Shown: positions 9,540 through 18,589 of the stretch, piece by piece | Layout of the letters: each line of letters begins with the position of its first letter | Position numbering within the stretch: position 1 is the stretch's first letter | DNA from: Chara braunii | Taxonomy: Eukaryota; Streptophyta; Charophyceae; Charales; Characeae | NCBI GenBank assembly: GCA_003427395.1 | Contig: BFEA01000130.1 | Location: 284,160-317,843, forward strand | Reading direction: 5' to 3' | Length of the DNA stretch: 33,684 bases | The notes under the pieces: model-generated | Told to the model about the DNA's origin: nothing | Database searches by the model: none | What the model saw: the letters and a program-made list of their open reading frames with translations, nothing else | Translations under genes and position numbers: made by a program

Positions 9540-10740
9540 GATGCGCAAAATTAAAGTGAATCCTCCGCTAGATCATGGTAATATACTCGCTTTCAAGCAT
9601 CGGCTCAACTGGTGTCGTCAATTTCTAAAGGTAAGCATGTCACCGCTCTCTCTCTCTCTCTCTGCACTTTTGTATGCGCCCTGCTCTACCTATTTCAACA
9701 TTAAAAAGGTGGAAAATGCGAATGAATCTTTCGTCATAATACTGGAAGATTCATTATCGCTTTCATAGCCTCCTCCTTTCGGTGCAACTCTTACTAACTA
9801 TACTGCCTGAACCAAGCCTCCTAACGCAAATCTAGCACTGCCATGCGACTCGCAACGACAAGAAACCTCCGAGACAAACCTTCACTCGCCCATCTTCGTT
9901 AAGTGTCACGCATGTAATACAACCCTCGCCCTCGCCGTAGCCACCTTCTTGATGCTTTCACGTACTGTCCCCTCCGCTAAACATCTTACCTTTAATCTAC
10001 CCTTAATTCCACCCTCACCAACCAACTCGCTATATGCTAGACTCCCAGCCTCGTGCCTCACTTCGTCCAGATCTGCTACGAGACAGACAAGCATAACGAA
10101 CATTCCTTCGTCATACCCTCTTCCTTTTTCACCCCGCCATCCTCTTCCTCCTCCGAACGTACGTGTCGTGTTTTGGCCCCAGATTCATCTCTTACCTGTG
10201 CGCCTCCTTACCTCGGTCCTAGTAAGTGCGTAGCTGCCAACAAGGTTGACAAGATCGCAAGTGCACAAGCTATATCAAGATAGCGGAGCAGCGCACATGC
10301 TTTTCACATCGGCCAATGTGTCAACAAAAATTGAAAAACACGACCGTGAAAAAGTCTTATAGGAATCGGAGCCGGTCCTACGGCAGCGCGGTTAGCCTGT
10401 ACAACAACACCTACCAGCTTATTCCAGGGAGTAGTTCGATGTTTTTTTCACCCCTGTGCTCGAGGTCATACGAACAAATTGCACGGTAGTATTATTGCGT
10501 GCCCTTCTCAGCGTTCCCTCTGGGCCTGCCTTCAAGTTATTTGGGCAGAGTCCCCCCCTTTTTCAGGTTCCAACGAGCAGCTCACACTCAAACCTCTCTC
10601 AACAACAGATCATGTTTGACAGTCGGTGCTACCGTAGACTACACCCATCTTTTCTTCAACTCACGGTCGTTCCAAACGAGTTAGGCCCAGTCTAATCTAG
10701 AAATCGGCCCTGGTACCAACGCCGGGACCGGTTTTATAGA
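9540..10740. other. Pyrimidine-rich sequence with possible exon fragments, no assignable gene
   Basis: Contains a short CT microsatellite (9647-9663), donor-like AAG|GTAAGC near 9630, acceptor-like TTTCATAG near 9768 and TTTTTCAG near 10566, and several short open frames. It could be the decayed 3' part of the spliced candidate upstream. The evidence is too weak to join exons. Confidence 0.3.
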
Positions 10741-12150
10741 AAATAAAGCATAAAGAAGATAAATTAAAAATAAGAATTAAACTTAAAAAGACAAAATAGT
10801 AAGAGAAAATAAAATAGTAATGGTAGGCAATCGGGCCTATTGTCGAGGTCGACAGCAAAAAAAAAAACGAGGCGGATAGATCCCACCTGACCTCAACCCC
10901 TCATTTCCCTTCATAATGCTTTGCTGGTCCCTCGTCACCGGTCGTCGGCCTCGATCCTCGAATTTGCTACCTAAAAGTTTAACACCATAACCGATAGTGC
11001 TTTGCCCAAGGCTGGCATTGACATTATCGGAAAACCTTATGAATATGATTGGCCAACCGCACGGTCCTACGGAGAAACCCCAAAGGCCGCACTTTGGGGT
11101 TACCGGCCGGATTATTGACGGCAAAAACAGGTGTCTTTCTATTGTGCGGGTGTCGGGCTCCACGCACGCTCCGCGCTACTCGACACCAATTGAACTAACC
11201 CTGTCTTTACCGAACCTTATCCGGTATAGGAAAAGTTACAGGCGCCCTTAAATTGGCGCGAACACACACCCTCTAATCTCACCTCGCATGCCCCATCTTT
11301 CGACTATAATGAGCCGGGCATGGGTGCGTGATACTTACGTAAGTTCCGACTTCTCATATTATCTCAAGTATGATTTGTGTGAAGTGCAAATATACACGCG
11401 AATACCCTTGTAAGGGTATTCACGCCGACAACGTGCTTGCATTTTTCACCATTCGATCCTGGCTTCTATGTCTCGGTAATGATCGTCTCCTACTCTCTCT
11501 CCTCATCTCTCTTGCTCCTCTTCCTTGTCCACTCCTCGTTTGTCCTCTCGTTTGTCCTTTCGTTTTTTGCCCGCCACTCACTTCTCTTTCCGTTGTTTTC
11601 CAATACCTGGTCGCGCCATACTTTAACCCATTTCCTTATTTGTATTCCTTACCACCCTGTAAGGAATTCTTCATTTCTCTTCTTGTCTGTCTTTTCTTCC
11701 TCCTTTCTCTTCCGTTGTTGATAGTTTTTTGTCGAGATGATTAGAGTTACGCCCGAAGCCCGAATGCGTGGCGAATCGAGACGTGATCTCGTCCCACCTT
11801 TCCAATTTAACATACTAGTGCGAGAAATCTCACGTGTTTTTCCACATGCGTCCCGCCCGGGCGAGGAAGATCCAGTTGACGTGAGCGCTTGCGCTAGCAC
11901 TTCGAAAATGCGCTCACCGAAGCAACGCTAGCGCTTCAAAAAAAAAAAAGCGAACAGCTACCGAGTTTCTCTCTAAATCAAGTGTTAATGTTTATGGAAA
12001 AAAACTTTAAAAATAAAATGAAAATATTTTGATTGTTGAAAAAAAAGGAGAAAAAAAAAAAGTGAAATATTATACAAGTCTGGCATAGCAACCGGACTGT
12101 ATAGGTAAGGGTTAAGAAAGATCCCTAAGAATAAAATCTAAAATATAAAA
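10741..12150. other. Non-coding stretch with several compact dyads
   Basis: A-rich at 10741-10820. Perfect 10-bp hairpin AACCCCAAAG/CTTTGGGGTT at 11076-11101. Dyad AATACCCTT-GT-AAGGGTATT at 11401-11420. Pyrimidine-rich at about 11480-11720. Interleaved GC-rich inverted repeats at 11881-11937 (GTGAGCGC with GCGCTCAC, then GCTAGCGC motifs) ending in an A-run. No conserved protein seen. Confidence 0.5.
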
Positions 12151-12156
12151 GAAAAA

Positions 12157-12232
12157 CCTAGGTTATCAGTCGAGTCGTCGGGGACACCTTACTTCCCCGG
12201 GCTCCTCGACCGTCTAAGGACCATAGAAGGTC
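12157..12232 (+). repeat. GC-rich ~75-bp dispersed repeat, copy 1
   Basis: CCTAGGTTATCAGTCGAG ... CCATAGAAGGTC. Related to 13695-13771 in the same orientation and to 12563-12629 in reverse complement, with a partial copy at 12361-12404. It stands out as a GC-rich island in AT-rich sequence and is followed by an A-run. Confidence 0.6.
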
Positions 12233-12360
12233 AAAAAAAAAAAAAAAAAAAAAAATACAAAAACTTTGGAAAAAAAAGTTCATGCAAGAAAATAAACTGA
12301 ATAACGTTGCTTTAAAGTAAGATTGAAATTCTTTCCTTTTTTTTTTTTTTTATCCGGTCA

Positions 12361-12404
12361 GTTAGGCTACCAAAGTGGCCCGGGGCCACTTGCCCGGCCG
12401 GGCC
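12361..12404 (+). repeat. Partial GC-rich repeat with two adjacent palindromes
   Basis: TTAGGCTACCA start as in the other copies. It holds AAGTGGCCC-G-GGGCCACTT (12373-12391) immediately followed by GCCCGGCCGGGC (12392-12403). Confidence 0.6.
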
Positions 12405-12562
12405 AAAAATATTAAAAATAAATAAATAAATAAATAAAATTTTATTTTATATTTTAAATTTGGTAAACATTTTCGATGTAACCCTGAGACAAAAGTTGTT
12501 CAGTTATTTTTTTGCATAACATAGTCGTTTTCTTGGATTTTTTGGATTTTTTATTTTTTGTT

Positions 12563-12629
12563 GGGACCTTCCCTTGTCCTTGCACGGGCTGGCCACCCGG
12601 AACCCGGACGGCTCGGCTGGTAGCCTAGC
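12563..12629 (-). repeat. GC-rich dispersed repeat, inverted copy
   Basis: Reverse complement reads CTAGGCTACCAGCCGAGCCG ... GGGAAGGTCCC, matching 13695-13771 at both ends. Confidence 0.65.
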
Positions 12630-12682
12630 CGGTCAGACAAATTGTCCTGGGCCACTCTGGCAGCCTAGAACAAAACACTATA

Positions 12683-12885
12683 TTATGCGCAAAAATAAAT
12701 TCAACACCTTTTGTCACAGAATCGCATCAAAATACCTTACCAATAAATGATGACCATAATGTAATGCCAATTAAATTAGTGTAAGTCTATTAAACGTGGT
12801 CATGTCATAGAAAATAAACTGAACATCTTTTCTCATACAATCGCATTGAAATACCTTACCAATAAATGTTGACCGTAATGTAATG
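12683..12885 (+). repeat. Two tandem copies of an AT-rich ~90-120-bp repeat
   Basis: Copy 1 (about 12683-12805) and copy 2 (about 12806-12885, continuing at 13436-13475) share AAAATAAA(T/C)T(C/G)AAC, CAATCGCAT-like and the exact block ATACCTTACCAATAAATG followed by TAATGTAATGC. Copy 2 is split by the element at 12886-13427. A further diverged relative starts near 13803 (ACTATATTATGCAGAAAA). Confidence 0.65.
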
Positions 12886-13427
12886 CTAGGTAGCAAAACC
12901 GGATATCCGACACACCCATTTTATTCGGAATTTTGAACCCGAGTGAGATTTTCGGATTAATTCTGGATATGAGAAATCTTGGCCAATGCAAAATAAGGTT
13001 TTCCCCCTACAAACAAAAACTAATAAAAAAAATCTGAAAATAACATATATGGTAGATTAAACAATATAATTTTTTTTTGGCTTGATGTCACATTTGGTAT
13101 CCTCACCAAAGTGAAGACAAAAATTAAAATAAACTAATTAAACAATATTGAGAAATTTTGAGATAAAATAAATTGGACAACTCTCTTTTAAACCCCTTAA
13201 TTCCCTATCTATACCCTTTTTTGAACCCTTTGTTGACCAATCAAGCTTTTCTTAACTAAAAGCATAGTTCTGTTATATTCAATATGCACAAGATCACTTT
13301 TTTTTTTTTTTTTTGATATTTTTTTGTTTTTTTTTTAGTTATCCGGATTTTCGGATAATTTCACATCCGGATAATCCGGCCAAATAATCCGATCGGATAA
13401 TCCGGACAGATTATTTGTGTTACTTAG
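12886..13427. mobile_element. Probable non-autonomous hAT-type element (542 bp)
   Basis: Inserted inside an AT-rich tandem repeat. The left flank ATGTAATG (12878-12885) and right flank ACGTAATG (13428-13435) agree at 7 of 8 bases, and repeat homology resumes directly after the right flank, so both ends are defined by the interrupted target. The left end starts CTAGGTAGCAAAACCGGAT and the right end, reverse-complemented, starts CTAAGTAACACAAA then reaches CCGGATTATCCG. Subterminal CCGGAT/ATCCGG motifs recur at both ends (12899-12910 and 13342-13405). An 8-bp target duplication, short imperfect termini beginning YTAG and clustered subterminal motifs are features of hAT elements. No transposase is present. 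Confidence 0.65.
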
Positions 13428-13435
13428 ACGTAATG

Positions 13436-14337
13436 TCAATCAAGTGTTAGTCCATCAAACGATGCGATGTCATGAGGATGATCTGTAAAACATCTACGAC
13501 TAAATAAACCATAATGTTTTATGCAAATTTATTTTTGAAATAAAAGTTATATCATCCATTTTCTTTACGGTTTTGTTAAATAAAGAAAAAATATGTAAAT
13601 TTATTTTATCGTCTTAAATTATATAAAACATATTTGAAAACTTAGAAGAACAAATTATTAAAAAAAAAAAATTGATTTACAATTACATATAGTTCTAGGC
13701 TACCAGCCGGGCCGCCCGGGTCACCCTATTTTCCCTGGCGGCCCGACTGTTCAAGGAGTAGGGAAGGTCCCCCCTCCCCCCCGCCCCCCCAAAAAAAACC
13801 GAAAAACAACTATATTATGCAGAAAATTAAAATGAACAACTTTTGCTCGAGGATCACATCGGAAACTTTTACCAAATTTAAAATAAAAATTTACTTAAAA
13901 AAATAATTTTTAATTTTTAAAATTTTTATTTCTTTTTGACCCGGTTGGGCAAGTGGACTGAACCACTCTAGTAGACAGGGTTTAATGTGTCGATTTTGCT
14001 TGACCAGGCTATCAAGTGTGTGTTTTTGTTTTGGTTTTTGTTTTTTCATGTTTGATCTGTGTTTGAACAGCACGTGGTATCAATGTTGATTTGTAGCTCA
14101 GTCCGGGTTGTGTGCGTAGTTGTGATTTGAACCTAGGACCTGCAGCTGTGTTGGTGTCGGTAGTTCGGCCTATTAGCGCGGGGTCTCTGGTACCATTTTA
14201 GACCTGGTGGATTTTTTACGGCTTGCTTTCGTTTCGGACCGGTGACACTCATTCGGTGTTATTGTGGATTTTGGTCTTGGATATAAGCTTGAGAAGCAGA
14301 GTATGTTAGCTCTTCAGGCTCATGGTCGCTGTCATCG
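13436..14337. other. AT-rich non-coding stretch, including GC-rich repeat copy at 13695-13771
   Basis: 13436-13475 is the second half of the repeat split by the hAT-like element. 13695-13771 (CTAGGCTACCAGCC ... GGGAAGGTCCC) is another GC-rich repeat, followed by C- and A-runs. From about 14050 the composition becomes balanced and leads into the Penelope-type leader. Confidence 0.5.
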
Positions 14338-14357
14338 CTAACAATCCGGATTGTTAG
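14338..14357. repeat. Perfect 20-bp palindrome
   Basis: CTAACAATCC followed directly by GGATTGTTAG, with pairing extending three more bases on each side after one mismatch. It lies about 60 bp upstream of the hammerhead ribozyme, in the presumed Penelope-type leader. Confidence 0.85.
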
Positions 14358-14415
14358 TGATTAGCGCGAACGGAAGTGAGACTGATGGATCGATACGACC
14401 AGTGCGAGGCTCGCC

Positions 14416-14472
14416 GGTGGAAACCCCCTGATGAGGCGATGGCAGTCGCCGAAACGCGTCGGGGACGCTACC
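14416..14472 (+). ncRNA. Type I hammerhead self-cleaving ribozyme
   Basis: All core elements are present in order. Stem I 3' side: GGTG (14416-14419), internal loop GAAA, CCCC (14424-14427). Core: CTGATGA (14428-14434). Stem II: GGCGA/TCGCC (14435-14439/14446-14450) with loop TGGCAG. Core: GAAA (14451-14454). A minimal stem III is formed by the palindrome ACGCGT (14454-14459), with GTC as the cleavage triplet. Predicted cleavage follows C14460. The 5' side of stem I is GGGG, internal loop ACGC, then TACC, pairing with CCCC and GGTG. Opposed internal loops in stem I next to loop II are the usual arrangement for tertiary contacts in natural type I ribozymes. Very short stem III type I hammerheads are known from Penelope-like elements, which fits the coding remnant ~370 bp downstream. 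No substitution of a core nucleotide is seen. Confidence 0.9.
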
Positions 14473-14579
14473 TTGAGTTTATACTTCCTATCTTCATAAT
14501 TGGGTTACGACTTTGCTTGTTGGGGATGCTACCTTGAGTTTATACTTCCTACCATAATTGGGTTACGACTTTGCTTGTT
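14461..14579 (+). repeat. Tandem duplication (61 + 58 bp) starting at the ribozyme cleavage site
   Basis: Unit 1 (14461-14521) starts GGGGACGCTACCTTGAG. Unit 2 (14522-14579) starts GGGGATGCTACCTTGAG. Both end in GACTTTGCTTGTT; they differ by a 3-bp deletion and one transition. The first base of each unit is the base predicted to become the 5' end of the RNA after hammerhead cleavage. Confidence 0.9.
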
Positions 14580-14842
14580 TTTTCCATGTCTTGGATGTAT
14601 TGCGACTTTAGTTGTACTATGTCCTTGATGTATTTCGACCATGAAGTGTTACCTTTATCTATTGTGTCGTCTATCAACTATCGACTGCCCACGTTAACAC
14701 TATTGGAAAAAAGTTACTGAGAGGAGTGAGCGTGTTTGTGTTACTGTACCAAGATTTGTATCAGTTTGCGTCAAGATTGCGGTGGTTTGGGGGTCAAAAC
14801 TCTTCCATACGTAAGATACTGGTGGCATCGACGTCTGTGAAG

Positions 14843-17800
14843 ATGAGCGAATGGAGGGAGCATTCGCAGAGGGAACACCGCTCAAGCAGCGAGGATCGTG
14901 GCGGCTATCGGAGCACCGATCGGTCCTACGATCGTAAGAGGCTGTACAGACGATCTCCACCGAGATGCTTCACATGCAATGAACGAGGGCGCTATGCTAA
15001 TCAGTGCTCGAATAGGAGTCGACCTTCGATGTCCTACGATGCTCGAAGGGGAAGATCGACTTCTCCAACGTGGGATGTGAAGAATAAGGCCCAGGATGAT
15101 GAGGCGCTCTAGCGGCAGATTGAGAAACTGAATTAGAGTCTGGCTTCGGTGTTTGAGTTCGTGCAAAGCGAGAAGGTTAAGCTTGCGGAGGAGGAACGAC
15201 TGCGAAAAGAATCGGAAGAGGAACAACAACGTATTCACAATGAGAAGGAACAACGACACAAGAAGGAGAAGAAGCGTCGAACAAAGCTTCAGAAGGAGGC
15301 GGAGTGTGAAGCAGAGATGAACAAGAAGCTGAAGATGCAGCTGACCCTTCGAACGGTAGACTTTTTTGAACGTAGGGAGGCTAACCTGGACCCTGTACTG
15401 GAGTTTGCGAGGAAAGCGAAGGGAAAGAAGAAGGTTCTGGTACTCTCAGATGAAGATGCAGCACAGGGAAGTAGTGAAAGTGAAAGTGAGACAGAGAAGC
15501 TACGTAAGAAGGCTGGAAAACTGACAATCAGCGAAAAAAGGAAGAGAGGCCCGAAACCAGTATTCGAAGATAGTCCACTGATGGTTACACCATCCAAACG
15601 TACACCATGGACAAAGGCAAAGGAGGGCGCGAATGGGGGACGTGTCACACGATCGCATAACAAGATTAAGACAAAGATGTCTCCTTATGTTGAGAAGATG
15701 AAGAAGAGTCCCGGGAGGACGGATGCGCTAGCCAAACTACGTTTTTGCAATCAAGCTATGGATAAAATCAGAGGATTGGATGCGCAAGAGCTCCAACTGA
15801 TATGTAAGAATGAAGGTGTGAGCTATAGCGGAAAGGTTGAGGCGATTTTTGATATCGCGAGGCACCGCACAAGGGTGGCGTTCGGTGAAATTGAGGGTGT
15901 TGAGCAATCAAAATCGGGAGACTTTGAAGATAAGGATTCGACTACAGTGGATGTGGACGAACCTGAAGCTGAAGTATGAGGGTGTTACGGAACAGAGGAG
16001 ATATGGGACATGGTACATGAGTTGACGAGGTATAGGGAGGAGTCAGATCGACTTGATCGCTTGGCTGAGGAAATCCTGAGAATCGGCACTATCCTGTTGG
16101 CGCTTCGTGGGGAGGTGAGATGGTTGTGGAAGAACGTGGAATCATGGAAGAACTTGTACGAACGTTTCGGCGTTGGCTTTCTGAATATCGAGTGCTGTGT
16201 TTACTCGACTGTATCACCCTACTGCAAGCACCAGTACGTTGGTCAAACGACACGGGAAGTTGACGTGAGGTGGTACAAGCATGGATACGCTTGTCATACA
16301 ACAGAAAAATTCCCACGAGAAATGAAAGTTGAAAAAACATTCCATAAAAAAAAAATCCTTCATATTTATAAATTATTATTCAAATGTTTGTCCAATTCTA
16401 AAATTTTCAGTTTTATTTGATAAGTTCCCGTCTAAATATGAGTTTTTCCTTCCAACTACATCTATTTGTTCAAGATGGAATGAAAGTCTGGACGAGTTTA
16501 TGAAATGTTTTAATCAAACTTTCATTCTACTACAATAAATATCTTCTAATTTAAATTGGATTAACCTATTTATGACGGAAAATCCTTACTTAGAATGACA
16601 GTCCAATTAAAATATTTCATAAACTCATCCAGACTTTCATTCCATCTCTAGCATGTAGTTCAAATAAGAAGGGATACCCCATTCTTGGAAGGAAAGTTCT
16701 CAAGTAAGACGAAAAATTTGAAAATTGGAATGACATTTTTAAAGATGGAATGAAAATCTGAAATTTAGAATGTAATTTTACTATAAAATGAATATTTAAT
16801 TCTGGAAAATTTTTCTGTTGTAATAAGAAACACACTCACTTTCACAGATGGCCGAGTTCCTTTGGAATCGGTAGCTTTGTCTTACTCCCTGTTGAATATG
16901 GCGGTAGGTCGGAGCTTCACGACCTCGAGCGGACCTATATTAATTTGTGGTCTCCGTTCTTGAATACTGCTGGGTATAAGAAGACCAGGGGTAGTAAGCG
17001 AAAACGGAAGGGGAGGAAGGAGAGAAAGGAGGCGCTAGGCGTTAATTGTAAGCCTATTTAGCCTATTAGGGTGAGGAGGATCGATGAAGATATTTGGTCA
17101 GTAGATCTGCTTAAGCTGCTACTTGAGGGTGAAGTGGAAGTGAGAAATCTGACGGTACATTCCAGTGGCGGCGATGTCTGGACGAAGGGATGAAAAAAGA
17201 TCAGGAAACGCTTCGGTGAGTCCACGATAAAATGTGCTAATGGGAGTAGAGGCGGTTCGAGGAAGGAGGGCGTATCGAGGTTGAGTATCTTAGAATGTGA
17301 AAATCGGAATGCGGTTTTCTGAAGCGTGTCCTAATTTCGCTGTTGAAGAACCCACGCGTGTTGTCTGATCTGAAAGTATGGGGTCTCAAATCGCAAATGA
17401 GTCTGTATAGTGTTGTGAAGGACTTCGACAAAAAGTCAACACGCACGTACCGATGTTGCTTGTAATCTCGATATATCCGGAAACGTTTTGGCCTTAGTAT
17501 GTCGATGGATTTGACTGTTCGGATAATGTTCGATGACCGAATCAAGTTAGTTGAGGTATGTAAGATGATGAATGATGGGATTACGACGTGTGACTTACCT
17601 TTGGTGTATAAGAAGTGTGCTCGTAAGAAGGTTAAGATCGTGTGGATAAAAAATCCCTCGATTGGCAACCTTATTCACAACCAGCGAGGATATGCTACTT
17701 GCGTGGTGTTTACCTACGTTTGCGCAGGTTTGTCCTACCCGAAGGTCGGGGGACATGCATGCTTTCGTTTGAGCCGAGGTGAACCACACCACCGCTTGCT

Positions 17801-17996
17801 AGCCAATGCGAATGATATCCCTAGGGATAGGCACGTGGATCGTTGTCGGGACTGGTGGGTCCCGAATAATATCCAATCACTCGAGAGACTGTGTATGGCC
17901 AAATTGTGCACGGCAGAGAAAACCGGAAGCAAGAAGGATGAAAGAATTGAAGGCATTAGGGATCTGCAGGCGGCCCGGAGCCACCGGGACCACTGA
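14843..17996 (+). pseudogene. Penelope-like retroelement, 5' half: CCHC, coiled coil, SAP-like, GIY-YIG nuclease
   Basis: ATG at 14843 (MSEWREHSQREH). One frame runs to about 16297 with only three stops (TAG 15110, TAG 15134, TGA 15977). In order it shows a zinc knuckle CFTCNERGRYANQC with Arg in place of the usual His; a Lys/Glu-rich coiled coil (about 15180-15340); a basic linker; a SAP-like helix pair around ELQLICKNEGVSYSGK (about 15780-15850); and a GIY-YIG-type domain with CVY (16196), QYVGQTTR and RWYKH. A MITE interrupts the domain at 16299-16820. Afterwards it resumes with FVLLPVE and ELHDLERTYINLWSPFLN, typical of the domain's distal part. More lesions follow (TAG 17059, TGA 17191, frameshift near 17317, TAA 17463), then KNPSIGNLIHNQRGYAT, YVCAGLSYPKVGGH and LLANANDIPRDRH. 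Similarity stops near 18000 before any reverse transcriptase. An N-terminal GIY-YIG fits the permuted (Chlamys/Naiad) Penelope clade. Confidence 0.7.
16299..16820. mobile_element. 522-bp foldback MITE with TA target duplication
   Basis: Terminal inverted repeats CAACAGAAAAATT (16299-16311 and 16808-16820) are flanked by TA on both sides (16297-16298 and 16821-16822). Most of the element is an imperfect palindrome. An inner pair about 45 bp long (around 16474-16520 against 16609-16655, containing ATGGAATGAAAGTCTGGA) is nearly identical in reverse complement. TA duplication suggests a Tc1/mariner-type transposase in trans. It sits inside the GIY-YIG codons. Removing 524 bp (element plus one TA) brings the flanking frames back into register, so insertion came after the domain was established. 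Confidence 0.85.
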
Positions 17997-17999
17997 ACC

Positions 18000-18326
18000 A
18001 AGGAGAGACAAGCGGGACGGCAAGAGGCAAACGGCGACTAGAAATTAGTAAAGATGGCCCTTCCCCCGTAAAGGAGAAGGACCGCTGGGAAAAGTAATGT
18101 CGTAGGATGAGCGCCGCGGGGATAAAAGAAATAAGGGAGAGGGAAAATTAATAGGCAAAGTGTCGGCTCGTGAGAATGTAGCCCGGGCCAAGAGGGTCAC
18201 CGGGATGCAGTGTCAAGGAGGCCAAACGACCATGGGCCGAGCGAAGAGCCACAACCGGAGAAATCCGCATACGGAACATGAGGAAGGTGAAGAACGTAAG
18301 GCTGCCGTGAAAACCCGGGACGCTTC
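18000..18326. other. Purine-rich sequence, no gene supported
   Basis: Follows the end of recognisable Penelope-type coding sequence. It reads as GGGA/AAGG-rich DNA without a conserved protein and leads directly into the 26-bp minisatellite. Confidence 0.4.
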
Positions 18327-18534
18327 TAGGGGAAGTACCGGCGGAACCACCGACGGGACAAAGTGTTGGGGACCGCCGACGGGACAAAGTGTCGGGGACC
18401 TCCGACGGGACAAAGTGTCGGGGACCACCGACGGGACAAGTACCAGCAGGACCACCGGCGGGAGAAGTACCTGTGGGACCACTAGCGGGACTAAGTGTCG
18501 GGAACCAACGTGGGACAAATGGCGGGGACGCGTG
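18327..18534. repeat. 26-27-bp GC-rich minisatellite, about eight units
   Basis: Units of the type GACGGGACAAAGTGTCGGGG plus ACCACC. Three central units (about 18352-18430) are nearly identical and the flanking ones diverge (for example ACAAGTACCAGCAGG). Each unit contains the small dyad GACA...TGTC. Protein-like frames across it are repetitive artefacts. Confidence 0.8.
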
Positions 18535-18589
18535 AGGTCTCAAGGAAAAATTGCGGCACGGCATTAGATGCAAATAAATAAAGCAAGGC

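Noticed and set aside
14094-14145. tRNA or tRNA-derived SINE (GTAGCTCAGTCCGGG with GATTTGAACC)
   Set aside because: The A-box-like and B-box-like words are on opposite strands and no cloverleaf can be drawn.
15110-15979. Stop-codon reassignment or programmed readthrough in the Penelope-like frame
   Set aside because: Three stops in frame are compatible with it, but the MITE insertion, later stops and a frameshift in the same element make simple decay sufficient.
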